Part shown: piece by piece, positions 26,922-35,522 of the stretch | Numbering within the stretch: the stretch's first letter is position 1 | Layout of the letters: each line of letters opens with the position of its first letter | NCBI RefSeq assembly: GCF_033242265.1 | Contig: NZ_BTFW01000001.1 | Span: forward strand, 1 to 64,000 | Direction: 5' to 3' | DNA from: Novosphingobium sp. IK01 | Lineage (GTDB): Bacteria > Pseudomonadota > Alphaproteobacteria > Sphingomonadales > Sphingomonadaceae | Length of the DNA: 64,000 nucleotides | Made by a program: the position numbers and the translations under genes | Notes under the pieces: generated by a model | Databases searched by the model: none | Told to the model about the DNA's origin: nothing | The model's input: only the letters and a program-made list of their open reading frames with translations

Positions 26922-27295
26922 CCAGCACGAGAACGCGTTTCTATCGCGACAAGGCCAACGGCAAGTTCATGGGCGTGTGCGCCGGGATTGCCGACTATAC
27001 CGGGGTGGATGTGCTGTGGGTGCGTCTGGCCGTGGTGGTGGGGACGCTGTGCGGCCTCGGCTTCCTGCCGATTGTCTATCTCGCGCTCGGTTTTCTGGCC
27101 GAAGCCAAGCCCGCCGCGCTCTATGCCGACCGTCAGGAGCAGAAGTTCTGGCAGGGGGTGCGCCAGTCGCCCGCCCGTTCGGCCCGCGAAGTGCGCGCGT
27201 CCTTGCGCGACATCGACCGCCGCCTGGCCGAAGTCGAACACTTCTACGTGTCGAGCAATCCGCGTCTGGCCCAGGAAATCGAAAGCCTGCGCTAA
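26918..27295 (+). CDS. pspC: PspC-domain envelope stress protein
   Basis: 125 residues from a GTG that overlaps the pspB stop (GTGA). The PspC domain spans about 7-62: FYRDKANGKFMGVCAGIADY, GVDVLWVRLAVVV and the membrane span ending IVYLALGFLAE. The C-terminal half is a soluble helix (REVRASLRDIDRRLAEVEHF). PspC is the membrane sensor partner of PspB. Confidence 0.94.
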   Translation: MTSTRTRFYRDKANGKFMGVCAGIADYTGVDVLWVRLAVVVGTLCGLGFLPIVYLALGFLAEAKPAALYADRQEQKFWQGVRQSPARSAREVRASLRDIDRRLAEVEHFYVSSNPRLAQEIESLR

Positions 27296-27336
27296 AGCAC
27301 GCCAATACCACATGCGCATCAAAGGGGATGATTGTC

Positions 27337-27633
27337 ATGGACCATGGAACGCTGGCCCTGCTGGTGCCGCTCGCGCCCTTCCTGCTGGGAGGTTTTGCGA
27401 TCTGGGCACGGCATAACCGCAAGATGGCTGAAATTCACGCCGCCGCGACCGCCGAGAAGGCTGCGCAATATGCCGCCCACAATAAGGAACTCGAAGATCG
27501 GGTACGGGTGCTCGAACGCATCGTGACCGATCGCGGCTATGACGTGGCCTTGCAGATCGACGCCCTGCGCGATGCCTCGCGTGTCGAGCGTTCCGGTGCA
27601 GCGGACGCGGTGAAAGCGGGCACGGTGCAATGA
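27337..27633 (+). CDS. PspB-like small membrane/coiled-coil protein 1
   Basis: 98 residues from ATG 27337 (an ATG at 27328 directly abuts AAAGGGG and is less likely). One N-terminal span (LALLVPLAPFLLGGFAIWA), a basic turn (RHNRKMAEIHAA), then a coiled coil LEDRVRVLERIVTD...LQIDALRD that resembles the PspB tail. It is the first of four such genes after pspC. Its stop overlaps the next start (ATGA). Probably a PspB relative or partner in envelope stress; the function is not shown. Confidence 0.8.
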   Translation: MDHGTLALLVPLAPFLLGGFAIWARHNRKMAEIHAAATAEKAAQYAAHNKELEDRVRVLERIVTDRGYDVALQIDALRDASRVERSGAADAVKAGTVQ

Positions 27634-27929
27634 GCGTTCTGGGGGCCATGCTGGTGCTGGGCGTGCCGATGCTGACGACCGGCCTTGTCGGGGTCTTCGT
27701 GGGGATGCGTTCGGCCTCGGGCCGGATGGCCCTGCGCGAGCAGGAATTGCAGGTTCTGGCCCGTGTCGCTGCCGAGCAGGCCGCCCAGAATGCGGCCCAG
27801 AACGCCCGCCTCGAACAGCGCGTGCGCATCCTCGAAGGCCTTGCGATCGGCGGTGATCCTGTCAAAAATCGGGGGCTGGCCGGTGGAGAGCTGGCCAATG
27901 TGGCGCAGGCCGATCCGCACTTGATCTGA
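27630..27929 (+). CDS. PspB-like small membrane/coiled-coil protein 2
   Basis: 99 residues. An N-terminal span (LGAMLVLGVPMLTTGLVGVFVG) precedes a helix ALREQELQVLARVAAEQ and the motif LEQRVRILEGL, then a polar tail. Same plan as its neighbours: span, basic/helical part, LE-x-RV-x-x-LE motif. Coupled to the preceding gene by a four-base overlap. Confidence 0.75.
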   Translation: MSVLGAMLVLGVPMLTTGLVGVFVGMRSASGRMALREQELQVLARVAAEQAAQNAAQNARLEQRVRILEGLAIGGDPVKNRGLAGGELANVAQADPHLI

Positions 27930-27973
27930 ACGTCTTCATTCCTTGCGCTTTCTCGTTGAAAGGAAACGATCCC

Positions 27974-28213
27974 GTGAGCTTTGGAGCCACTCTTGTCGCC
28001 ATTGTCGCGATCCTGGCATGGGCCAGCCTGCGCCACCGCCGCCATGCCGCCCCGAACGAGGATCAGGCGGGGGCGGATAGGGTCGCCAATGCGGCGCTGG
28101 CGCGCGAAGTGGCGGGCTTGCGCGAGCGGGTCGAGGTGCTCGAACGCATCCTGACCGACCGCCGCGATTCGAGCAGCAGCCTTGCCCGCGAGATCGAGGC
28201 GCTTCGGGACTGA
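27974..28213 (+). CDS. PspB-like small membrane/coiled-coil protein 3
   Basis: 79 residues from GTG 27974, with AAAGGAAA about ten bases upstream; a TTG at 27956 is less likely. A short span (FGATLVAIVAILAWASL) is followed by HRRH and a helix ending LRERVEVLERILTDRRD...LAREIEALRD. The final part is very close to that of protein 1 (LERIVTDRG...IDALRD), which suggests gene duplication. Confidence 0.78.
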   Translation: MSFGATLVAIVAILAWASLRHRRHAAPNEDQAGADRVANAALAREVAGLRERVEVLERILTDRRDSSSSLAREIEALRD

Positions 28214-28245
28214 CCGGAGGCCGGCTGCGGAGGAGGGACGTAATC

Positions 28246-28458
28246 ATGATCCTCGAAATGATGGCGGTGTCTCTGGCGGCTCTGGCGGGCCTTGGCATCG
28301 TGACCTTTGCTGCCTTGCGCGCCTGGCATGGCTGGCTGGCTTTCCGGCGCTGGGAGGTCGAGCGGGGCGGGCTCGATGCCGGTTCGCGGATCGAGCTGGC
28401 CGCCCTGCGCGAACGGTTGCGGCGGCTGGAGGCGATTGCCGCCGGGGTTGATTTGTAA
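28246..28458 (+). CDS. PspB-like small membrane/coiled-coil protein 4
   Basis: 70 residues with a strong GGAGGAGGG site. One span (MAVSLAALAGLGIVTFAAL), then WLAFRRWEVERGG and ELAALRERLRRLEAIAAG, again the PspB-like coiled-coil pattern. It ends the psp operon; its stop codon TAA touches the 166-bp palindromic element. Confidence 0.75.
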   Translation: MILEMMAVSLAALAGLGIVTFAALRAWHGWLAFRRWEVERGGLDAGSRIELAALRERLRRLEAIAAGVDL

Positions 28459-28623
28459 GAGCCCGACCCAAAAGTCCTTCGGGTCGGTTTGGCGGGTCTT
28501 TTGTGCCACCACGGCGTCGGCTGTTCGCCACGATGCTTCCAGCATCGCTGGGCTCTCAGCCTCCTTGTGGTGACCCAAAATCCCTCGCCAAACCTCCGCC
28601 GCCCGACTTTTGGGTCGGGCTCT
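28458..28623. repeat. 166-bp nested palindromic element after the psp operon
   Basis: Exact 19-bp outer arms AGAGCCCGACCCAAAAGTC (28458-28476) and its complement (28605-28623). Inner arms GTTTGGCG/CGCCAAAC and CCACCAC/GTGGTG extend the dyad. It fills the gap between the psp operon and sufE and has no coding capacity of note. It looks like a small non-autonomous element or a repeat of the MITE/REP type, and could end psp transcription. Confidence 0.8.
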
Positions 28624-28686
28624 AAGTCGAACTGCAAAGGGCCGTTCGGGCTTGAGGATGGGGCCTGCCCGCTCTAAGGCCGATGC

Positions 28687-29112
28687 ATGCGCACGCTTCA
28701 GGACATTCTCGACGAATATGAATTCTGCGATGGCGACGAACGCTATCGCCTGCTGATCGAGCTGGGCCGCGAGCTGGAGCCCATGCCCGACGCGCTCAAG
28801 ACCGATGCCACGCTCGTCCGCGGTTGTTCGGCGGCGGTCTGGGTCTATCCAACCGAGGGCGCTGCCACAGGAGGGGGCAGGCAGCTGCACTTCCTGGCCG
28901 ACAGCAATGCCGCGATCACCAAGGGCATCATCGCCCTCGTGCTGGCCGCCGTGCAGGACCAGCCCGCCGACGTGGTGGCCAGGGCCGACATTGCCGCGCT
29001 GCTCGAACCCTTCAACCTCAAGAACCAGCTTTCGTCGAACCGCACGCAGGGGCTGCCCAACATGATCGCGCTCGTGCGCGAACATGCGGCCCGGCTGGCC
29101 GCGGCAGGGTAA
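28687..29112 (+). CDS. sufE: SufE-family Fe-S cluster sulfur acceptor
   Basis: 141 residues. The acceptor Cys47 lies in TLVRGCSAAVWV, with RYRLLIELGRELEPMP before it and FNLKNQLSSNRTQGLPNMI after it, the family landmarks. SufE takes persulfide sulfur from the desulfurase SufS and passes it to the scaffold. No other suf genes are adjacent. An ATG four bases upstream is out of frame. Confidence 0.95.
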   Translation: MRTLQDILDEYEFCDGDERYRLLIELGRELEPMPDALKTDATLVRGCSAAVWVYPTEGAATGGGRQLHFLADSNAAITKGIIALVLAAVQDQPADVVARADIAALLEPFNLKNQLSSNRTQGLPNMIALVREHAARLAAAG

Positions 29113-29118
29113 GGCGCG

Positions 29119-29469
29119 ATGCGCCGGCACTTGTGGACCGGCGGGGGGCTGTTTTTCGTCGGGATCGGCGTGGTCGGCGCGTTCCTGCCGCTGCTGCCCA
29201 CGGTGCCGTTCCTGCTGCTGGCGCTGTTCTGTTTCGCGCGGGGCAATCCGGCGTGGGAGCAGCGCCTGCTCGACCATCCGCGCTGGGGACCGCCGCTGCG
29301 CGAATGGCGCGAGCGCCGGGCCATTCCGCGCCGGGCCAAGAAGGCCGCGCTCACGGCCATGGCCGTCAGCGTGGTGATCACCGGCCTGACGGCGGGTTGG
29401 CCCTGGGTTCTCTTGCCCGTGGCGGTCATGGCGGGCAGCGGCGCGTGGATCTGGACACGCGCGGAATAA
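29119..29469 (+). CDS. DUF454 (YbaN-like) inner-membrane protein
   Basis: 116 residues, starting seven bases after the sufE stop region. The conserved DUF454 signature is GAFLPLLPTVPFLLLALFCF followed by ARGNPAWEQRLLDHPRWGP. Two to three spans. Function unknown; in several bacteria these small proteins sit with housekeeping genes. Confidence 0.92.
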   Translation: MRRHLWTGGGLFFVGIGVVGAFLPLLPTVPFLLLALFCFARGNPAWEQRLLDHPRWGPPLREWRERRAIPRRAKKAALTAMAVSVVITGLTAGWPWVLLPVAVMAGSGAWIWTRAE

Positions 29470-29491
29470 GCTGAAAACAGGGGGAGAGGGC

Positions 29492-30289
29492 ATGAAGGTT
29501 TCGGGGCTGTTTCGCTATCCGGTCAAATCGATGGGCGGGCAGGCACTGGCCCGCGCGACCATCACCGCGCGCGGGATCGAGGGGGACCGGCGCTGGATGA
29601 TGGTGACCCCGGAAGGGCGCTTTCTCACCCGCCGCGAATTGCCCGCGATGGCGCAGGTCGAGGCCGTGCCCCATGAGGCCGGCGGGATCGAACTGCGCCG
29701 CGTGGGCGCGCCTTCGCTGGTCGTGCCCGAACCCTCTTCGCAGACCTCGCAAGTGGTGACCGTCTGGGGCGAGCGGGTCGAGGCGTGCGTGGCAGGCGCG
29801 CAGGCTGATGCCTGGCTGTCCGATTGCTTCGATCGCCCGGTGCGCCTCGTCCACATGGCCCGCGAGACGGTGCGTCCGGTCGATCCGGCCTATGGCCAGA
29901 GCGGCGACATGGTGGGTTTTGCCGATGGTTTTCCGCTGCTCGTGACCACGACGGATTCGCTCGCGGCCCTCAACCGGCAGCTTGAAACCCCGGTGACGAT
30001 GGCCCGCTTCCGGCCCAGTCTGGTGATCGAGGGCGTGGGGGAGGCCTTTGCCGAGGAGGGCTGGCGCACCTTGCGGATCGGCGGGCTGACCTTGCGCGTG
30101 GTCAAGCCCTGCACGCGCTGCGTGATCACCACGCAGGACCCGCTGACCGGCGAAGGCAAGGGGCCTGAACCGCTCAGGACCCTGCGCGCGATGGGCCGGG
30201 TGTGGCAGAAGATGCCGGTTTTCGGCATGAACGCCATTCCCGACGGAGCGGGCGAGATCGCGCTGGGTGAGGCTGTCGAACTGGCCTAG
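29492..30289 (+). CDS. MOSC-domain protein (YcbX/mARC-like)
   Basis: 265 residues with the N-terminal beta-barrel (MKVSGLFRYPVKSMGG, GIEGDRRWMMV) and MOSC domain (RFRPSLVIEG, LRVVKPCTRCVITTQDP, PVFGMNAIP). The Cys in KPCTRC would bind a molybdenum cofactor sulfur ligand. Such proteins reduce N-hydroxylated bases using an electron partner. Its stop overlaps that of the convergent crtZ gene by two bases. Confidence 0.92.
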   Translation: MKVSGLFRYPVKSMGGQALARATITARGIEGDRRWMMVTPEGRFLTRRELPAMAQVEAVPHEAGGIELRRVGAPSLVVPEPSSQTSQVVTVWGERVEACVAGAQADAWLSDCFDRPVRLVHMARETVRPVDPAYGQSGDMVGFADGFPLLVTTTDSLAALNRQLETPVTMARFRPSLVIEGVGEAFAEEGWRTLRIGGLTLRVVKPCTRCVITTQDPLTGEGKGPEPLRTLRAMGRVWQKMPVFGMNAIPDGAGEIALGEAVELA

Positions 30290-30837
30290 ATTTCTTCCGG
30301 AACGTCCCGGCTTGCACTGTCGCCTCGCAAAGTGGCCAGCCCCGCCGCGTGCTGGGCCTGAAGCTCGCGCGCAAGGCGGGCCGGATCACGCGCGATCACG
30401 AAGCCGAAGCTGACCCCGCCTTCCTTGCCGATGGTGGCGTGGTGGAGGCGGTGAGCCTGGACCAGCCGCCTGGCATAGCCGCGCCGGGGCACCCAGCGGA
30501 ACCAGCGCTGGTGGACCAGCCCGTCGTGGATCAGGGTATAGATGATCCCGTAGACAAGCACGCCCAGCCCCAGCCATGTTCCGGGCCACCAGACATGCGG
30601 GCCCATGATCATCGGGCTGCCCAGTGCGAACAGGGTGATCGAGATGCCCGCACCGACAAGGGCGAAGCGGTCGTTGCGTTCTAAGAAACCGTCGTGGGGC
30701 TCGTGGTGGTCGCGGTGCCAGGCCCAGCCGAACCCGTGCATCACATATTTGTGGCTGGCCCAGGCGACCAGTTCCATCGCCGCGGTGGCCGCCAGCACGA
30801 GGGCGACCGGGATCAGGGCTGCAAGCGCGGTATCCAT
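30286..30837 (-). CDS. crtZ: CrtZ-type beta-carotene 3-hydroxylase
   Basis: 183 residues. Four His motifs of the membrane di-iron fatty-acid hydroxylase superfamily: HKYVMH, HRDHH, HDGLVH and HRLHH, in CrtZ spacing. Hydrophobic spans lie at the N-terminus and near SMLMG-like GISITLFALGSPMI. It hydroxylates the beta-ionone rings of carotene to give zeaxanthin, common in yellow sphingomonads. No other carotenoid genes are in the window. The ATG at 30837 lacks a good ribosome site; a later in-frame start is possible. Confidence 0.93.
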   Translation of the reverse strand: MDTALAALIPVALVLAATAAMELVAWASHKYVMHGFGWAWHRDHHEPHDGFLERNDRFALVGAGISITLFALGSPMIMGPHVWWPGTWLGLGVLVYGIIYTLIHDGLVHQRWFRWVPRRGYARRLVQAHRLHHATIGKEGGVSFGFVIARDPARLARELQAQHAAGLATLRGDSASRDVPEEI

Positions 30838-30997
30838 GGGGCTGCCATAGCTTTTGCGAGCCGGGCAGGCGACGTGTTTCTTTCTGCTTGCCGAACGGTC
30901 CGATCCTGCCGCGTTCATTTTTGCCGTGCCAAACCTGACTCATCGTCCGGCCGCAGACACATGTTTGCAGGCTGGCCATGACAAAGGGAGAAAGCCC

Positions 30998-31438
30998 GTG
31001 AAGACGAAGATTTGTGCAGTCCTGGCCCCCGTCGCCCTCGCTTCGGCCCTGTTCGGCATGGCCGGGAGCGCCAGCGCGCAGCCCGTCCCTTATGGCGGAT
31101 GGGACCGTGGGGGATGGGATCGGGGCGGATGGGATCATGACGACTGGCACGAGGCCGGCGGCCCCGGCGGGTGGATGACGCCGCGCCGCGATGCGGCGAT
31201 CCGCCATGACATCATCGATCTGCGCATGGCGATCGACCGCGCGCAGGGGCGGGGCCAGATTTCCCCGCGTGATGCCTGGGGCCTGCGCCGCGAGGCCGAT
31301 GCCATCACCCGGCACTATGAATGGGCCTCGCGCAATGGCCTGAGCCGGGGCGAAGTGCGCCGTCTGGCCGACCGCGTGAACGCGGTGCGCATGCGCCTGC
31401 ACATGGAGCGGGCCTATTGGGGCAATGATCGCTGGTAA
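30998..31438 (+). CDS. Small secreted protein with GGWDR repeats, unknown function
   Basis: 146 residues from GTG 30998, with GGGAG eight bases upstream. Signal peptide (VLAPVALASALFGMAGSASA, then QPVPYG). A tandem GGWDRGGWDRGGWDHDD stretch precedes a helical C-terminal domain (HDIIDLRMAIDRAQGRGQ, SRGEVRRLADRVNAVRMRL). Probable periplasmic protein; the helical part resembles small envelope proteins of sphingomonads but I cannot name a function. Confidence 0.78.
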   Translation: MKTKICAVLAPVALASALFGMAGSASAQPVPYGGWDRGGWDRGGWDHDDWHEAGGPGGWMTPRRDAAIRHDIIDLRMAIDRAQGRGQISPRDAWGLRREADAITRHYEWASRNGLSRGEVRRLADRVNAVRMRLHMERAYWGNDRW

Positions 31439-31537
31439 GAAAAATATCTCACTACGCGATGAAAATGTCGCGTGCCCCCGGCCTTTCTTGTCGTTTCATG
31501 CTTGAAAAGCGCCGGGGGCATGCTTAACCGCACTTCC

Positions 31538-32980
31538 ATGACCAGCACCGCTCCGGCTTGCGCCAAGACGCTCTATGAAAAGATCTGGGACGCCCATGTC
31601 GTCGAGAACCGCGACGATGGCACCAGCCTGCTCTATATCGACCGCCACCTCGTTCACGAAGTGACGAGCCCGCAGGCGTTCGAGGCGCTTCGCGTGGCCG
31701 GGCGCAAGGTCCGCCGCCCCGATCTGACGCTGGCGGTTCCCGATCACAACCTGCCCACGACCGCGCGTCGCGACGCGGCAGGCCATCGCATTCCCATCCT
31801 TGACCCCGAGGGGGCGCAGCAACTCGCCGCGCTCGAACGCAATGCCCCCGAATTCGGCATCCGCTACATCGGCGACGCTGATGCCGAGCAGGGCATCGTC
31901 CATGTCGTCGGCCCCGAGCAGGGCTTTTCGCTGCCCGGCGCGACGATCGTGTGCGGCGACAGCCATACCGCCTGCCACGGCGGGCTTGGCGCGCTGGCCT
32001 TCGGCATCGGCACCTCGGAAGTCGAACACGTTCTGGCCACGCAGACCCTGCTGCTCAAGCGCTCGAAGACGATGGAAGTGCGCGTCGAGGGCGAACTGGC
32101 GCCGGGCGTTTCGGCCAAGGACGTGGTGCTCCACATCACCGGCGTGCTGGGTGCTGCTGGCGGCACCGGCTATGTCATCGAATATACCGGTTCGGCCATT
32201 CGTGGCCTGTCGGTCGAGGGGCGCCTGACCATCTCGAACATGGCGATCGAGCATGGCGCGCGCGCCGGGCTGATCGCGCCTGACGAAAAGACCTTCGCCT
32301 ATGTGAAGGGCCGTCCCTATGCGCCCAAGGGGGCCGACTGGGACAAGGCCGTGGCCTGGTGGGAAAGCCTCGCCACCGATGCGGGCGCCCGCTACGACAA
32401 GGTCGTGGTGATCGATGCGGCCGACATCGCGCCGTCGGTCACCTGGGGCACCAGCCCCGAGGATGTCCTGCCGATCACCGGACAGGTCCCCGCGCCCGAG
32501 AGCTTTGCCGATCCTGCCAAGCAGGAAGCCGCGCGCAAGTCGCTCGAATACATGGGCCTCGAACCGGGAACCCCGCTCAGCCAGGTCGAGATCCAGAACG
32601 TCTTCATCGGCAGCTGCACCAACAGCCGGATCGAGGATCTGCGCGCCGCCGCCGCGATCCTCAAGGGCCGCAAGAAGGCCGAGGGCGTCAAGTGGGCGAT
32701 TGTCGTGCCCGGTTCGGGCCTGGTCAAGGCCATGGCCGAGGCCGAAGGGCTCGACACGATCTTCAAGGATGCCGGCCTCGAATGGCGCGAGCCGGGCTGC
32801 TCGGCCTGTCTGGGCATGAACCCCGACAAGGTGCCTGCGGGCGAGCGCTGCGCCTCGACCTCGAACCGCAACTTCGTGGGCCGTCAGGGGCCGGGCGCGC
32901 GCACCCACCTCGTCAGCCCGGCGATGGCCGCTGCCGCTGCCGTCACGGGCCGCCTGACCGACGTTCGTGAACTGGCCTGA
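31538..32980 (+). CDS. leuC: LeuC, 3-isopropylmalate dehydratase large subunit
   Basis: 480 residues. [29 protein letters not shown], the Fe-S ligand regions [29 protein letters not shown] and [10 protein letters not shown] are all present. It isomerises 2-isopropylmalate to 3-isopropylmalate with LeuD in leucine synthesis. Start 31538 by family; ATG 31520 is in frame and nearer a purine-rich GGGGG. Its partner leuD is 945 bp downstream, after two other small genes. Confidence 0.96.
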   Translation: MTSTAPACAKTLYEKIWDAHVVENRDDGTSLLYIDRHLVHEVTSPQAFEALRVAGRKVRRPDLTLAVPDHNLPTTARRDAAGHRIPILDPEGAQQLAALERNAPEFGIRYIGDADAEQGIVHVVGPEQGFSLPGATIVCGDSHTACHGGLGALAFGIGTSEVEHVLATQTLLLKRSKTMEVRVEGELAPGVSAKDVVLHITGVLGAAGGTGYVIEYTGSAIRGLSVEGRLTISNMAIEHGARAGLIAPDEKTFAYVKGRPYAPKGADWDKAVAWWESLATDAGARYDKVVVIDAADIAPSVTWGTSPEDVLPITGQVPAPESFADPAKQEAARKSLEYMGLEPGTPLSQVEIQNVFIGSCTNSRIEDLRAAAAILKGRKKAEGVKWAIVVPGSGLVKAMAEAEGLDTIFKDAGLEWREPGCSACLGMNPDKVPAGERCASTSNRNFVGRQGPGARTHLVSPAMAAAAAVTGRLTDVRELA

Positions 32981-33031
32981 AAAGGGCCGGGTTTCACCCT
33001 GACGGAAGAGCGCAAACAGGCCTTTGCCCCG

Positions 33032-33523
33032 GTGGTCAACGCGCAGACCCGCGTGCTGGTCTGCGGCAGTCTGCCGGGGGAGGCCTCGCTGGCGGCGGGG
33101 CGCTATTATGCCCATCCGACCAACCAGTTCTGGCGCCTTGTCGGCGGGGTGATCGGGCGTGATCTGGTCGTGCTCGACTATTCCGCACGGCTTGAAGCCC
33201 TGCTCGCGGCGGGGATCGGGCTGTGGGACACGGTGGGCAGTGCCACGCGCAGCGGAAGCCTCGATTCGGCGATTCGCGCGGTGGCGCCCACGCCCCTGGC
33301 CGATCTGGCGCGCACATTGCCCGCCTTGCGCCTGATCGCCTTCAACGGGGCCACGGCGGCGCGGCTGGGGCGGGTACAGGCAAAAAAACTCGGCGGCCTT
33401 TCCTTCATTCAACTGCCGTCAAGCAGCGCGGCTTATTGTGCGGTTTCAGTGGCTACCAAGCAGCAGGCATGGAACCGCATCGGAGAGGCTCTGGACGATT
33501 TCCACCAACCGATGGGGGATTGA
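33032..33523 (+). CDS. UDG-superfamily DNA glycosylase (family 6, hypoxanthine-type)
   Basis: 163 residues from GTG 33032. CGSLPGEASLAAGRYYAHPTN with FWRLVGGVIG, then GIGLWDTVGSATRSGSLDSAI and LPSSSAA near the end match the family-6 (HDG) uracil-DNA-glycosylase superfamily, which removes deaminated purines. Homology-like sequence (EERKQAFAP) continues upstream of 33032 in the same frame, but only a CTG (32999) could start it before the leuC stop. The real start may therefore be non-canonical. Confidence 0.85.
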   Translation: MVNAQTRVLVCGSLPGEASLAAGRYYAHPTNQFWRLVGGVIGRDLVVLDYSARLEALLAAGIGLWDTVGSATRSGSLDSAIRAVAPTPLADLARTLPALRLIAFNGATAARLGRVQAKKLGGLSFIQLPSSSAAYCAVSVATKQQAWNRIGEALDDFHQPMGD

Positions 33524-33582
33524 GCGTTGCAAGGTGGCCCGTTCAGGGTCCATTCTCGCGGCCCGCAGCGATGGAGGAAAGC

Positions 33583-33747
33583 GTGTCGAAGAGGGATAAC
33601 TGGGCCGGATCGGCCGTGTTGGCAGGGGCGGCGGCAATCGGTTCGGCGGCGCTCGCTGCGGCCCTGCTTTACAGCAGCCGCCGCAAGGAAAAGGCCCAGA
33701 AGGTGGTCGTCAAGACCCCGCTGGGCGATGCACCCGAAACCGACTGA
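33583..33747 (+). CDS. 54-residue single-span membrane protein
   Basis: From GTG 33583, with AGGAGG about six bases upstream; an ATG at 33571 is alternative. One Ala-rich span ([23 protein letters not shown]) then [16 protein letters not shown]. No family recognised. It sits between the glycosylase and leuD on the same strand. Confidence 0.6.
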   Translation: MSKRDNWAGSAVLAGAAAIGSAALAAALLYSSRRKEKAQKVVVKTPLGDAPETD

Positions 33748-33925
33748 GGATCAGGCAATGGGGCGGGCCACATGGTTCCGCCCCGTTTCTGTCTCTTTTT
33801 CCGGTTTTTCCGGTCGCGCAGTTTTCGTCCGTTCCGTTTCCTCCCGGCGCCAGATTCTTGTCAGGGGGCGGCATTGCGCGCAATTCATGCATTGCGCCCG
33901 GCGCGGTGGCGGGTATAGCGGGGCC

Positions 33926-34525
33926 ATGGAACCGGTAACCCACATCGACGGCCGCGCCATTCCGTTTGGCCGCAAGAACATCGACACGGACGTGATCATC
34001 CCGGCCAAGTGGCTAAAGACGATCAGTCGCGAAGGCATGGGCCGCGGCGCGTTTGAAACCCTGCGCCAGGACCCGGACAACCTGTTCGACAGCGAGGCCT
34101 ACAAGGGCGCGCCGATCCTGATCGCGGGTGACAACTTCGGGTGCGGCTCCAGCCGTGAGCATGCGGCCTGGGCCCTGCTCGATCTGGGCATCACGGCGGT
34201 CATCGCGCCTTCGTTCTCTGACATCTTCTCGGGCAATGCCTTCAAGAACGGCATCCTGACCGTGGTCCTGCCGCAGGAACAGGTTGACCGCCTGCTCGAA
34301 GTCGCCAAGACCGACCCCATTGCCATCGATCTTGAAAGCCAGACGGTCACCACGCCGTTCCAGGATCGCTTCACCTTCGAGATCGACCCGTTCCGCAAGC
34401 ACTGCCTGCTCAACGGCCTCGACGAAGTGGGGCTGACGCTGGCCCGCAACGATGCCATCGGCGCCTTCGAGGGTGTCGTGGCCGAGCAGCGCCCGTTCCT
34501 CGCCAAGGGCGTGGTCGCGGCCTGA
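33926..34525 (+). CDS. leuD: LeuD, 3-isopropylmalate dehydratase small subunit
   Basis: 199 residues. [31 protein letters not shown] and [15 protein letters not shown] are LeuD hallmarks. Forms the heterodimer with LeuC. The ATG at 33926 fits family length; codons upstream in frame lack similarity. Confidence 0.96.
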   Translation: MEPVTHIDGRAIPFGRKNIDTDVIIPAKWLKTISREGMGRGAFETLRQDPDNLFDSEAYKGAPILIAGDNFGCGSSREHAAWALLDLGITAVIAPSFSDIFSGNAFKNGILTVVLPQEQVDRLLEVAKTDPIAIDLESQTVTTPFQDRFTFEIDPFRKHCLLNGLDEVGLTLARNDAIGAFEGVVAEQRPFLAKGVVAA

Positions 34526-34532
34526 TCTGTTT

Positions 34533-35522
34533 TCAGGAAGCGGGGGCTGTTGCCCCGGCTTCCTTGAGCGGCTTTTCGGGCGCCGGGGCAACGGATGCCG
34601 GGATGATGGGGGCCTCTTCTTCGGGAGCGACATCGACCGCGACGGTCACCGTCTGGCCGCCGCCGCCATGGAAGACGCCGTCCATCGGCGCCACATCGGC
34701 ATAGTCGCGCCCCATCGCGGTGAAGATATGGTCGGTGGAGGCCAGCATCGCATTGGTGGGGTCGAAGCCCACCCAGCCCAGTTCCTCGCCACACCACAGC
34801 GCGACCCAGGCATGGGTGGCGTCCGCGCCGACCAGCCGGGGCTGTCCGGGCGGGGGCAGCGTGCGCAGATAGCCGCTCACATAGGCGGCCGGAAGGCCAT
34901 GGCCGCGCGCGGCCACGATCATCACATGGGCGAAATCCTGACACACGCCGTGGCGTTCGCGGAAGGCTTCGAGCGGTGAAGTCTCGGCGGTGGTGGCGCT
35001 GCCGTCATAGGTGAATTCGTCGTGGATCGCGTGCATCAGCGCGAGCCCGGCATCGATCACCGAGGGCTGGGCGCTGCGCCCGGCCGCACCGCGCGCCGGG
35101 CCCGCCAGAATGTGGCCCGCCCAATCGACGATCTCGCGCGAGAGCGGGGTCATCAGCGAGGGATAGATGTAGCTGGCCGGGCCGAGCGCGGAAAGATCGC
35201 GGTGGGCGGCGGCCTGCGCGCCGATCTGGGCGAGCGAGGGGCTTGGCGTGGTCTCGTCGCAGGCGGGCGGGCGCACGTGGACCCTGAACGTGCTTTCCAC
35301 TTCGAGCCGGTCGATCGGTTCGCGGATGAACAGGCGGTTGCGGTTGACGAGGAAGGGCCCGGATTCCTCGTCGATGGTCCAGGGCAGCGGATCGATGCGC
35401 AAGGCAAAGTCGCTGACCGTCTGCGAGGGCCAGGGCGCCGGGCGCAGCCGCAGGTTGAACCGGGCGAGGCGCACCGGGCTGGCATAATCGACGCAAGTCG
35501 TATGGCGGATGGAGTAGTTCAC
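34533..35522 (-). CDS. Transglutaminase-like cysteine protease-fold protein
   Basis: 329 residues. N-terminal 'bacterial transglutaminase-like' beta domain (YSIRHTTCVDYASPVRLA) and a transglutaminase core with triad C194 (RHGVCQDFAH), H237 (ATHAWVAL) and D254 (VGFDPTNAM). The C-terminal 45 residues are acidic and Pro/Ala-rich. It overlaps the ATP-grasp/Alpha-E gene by four bases (ATGA) and is the last gene of a three-gene operon. In this family the core likely acts as a peptidase or amide-bond enzyme; no substrate is proven. Confidence 0.9.
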   Translation of the reverse strand: MNYSIRHTTCVDYASPVRLARFNLRLRPAPWPSQTVSDFALRIDPLPWTIDEESGPFLVNRNRLFIREPIDRLEVESTFRVHVRPPACDETTPSPSLAQIGAQAAAHRDLSALGPASYIYPSLMTPLSREIVDWAGHILAGPARGAAGRSAQPSVIDAGLALMHAIHDEFTYDGSATTAETSPLEAFRERHGVCQDFAHVMIVAARGHGLPAAYVSGYLRTLPPPGQPRLVGADATHAWVALWCGEELGWVGFDPTNAMLASTDHIFTAMGRDYADVAPMDGVFHGGGGQTVTVAVDVAPEEEAPIIPASVAPAPEKPLKEAGATAPAS

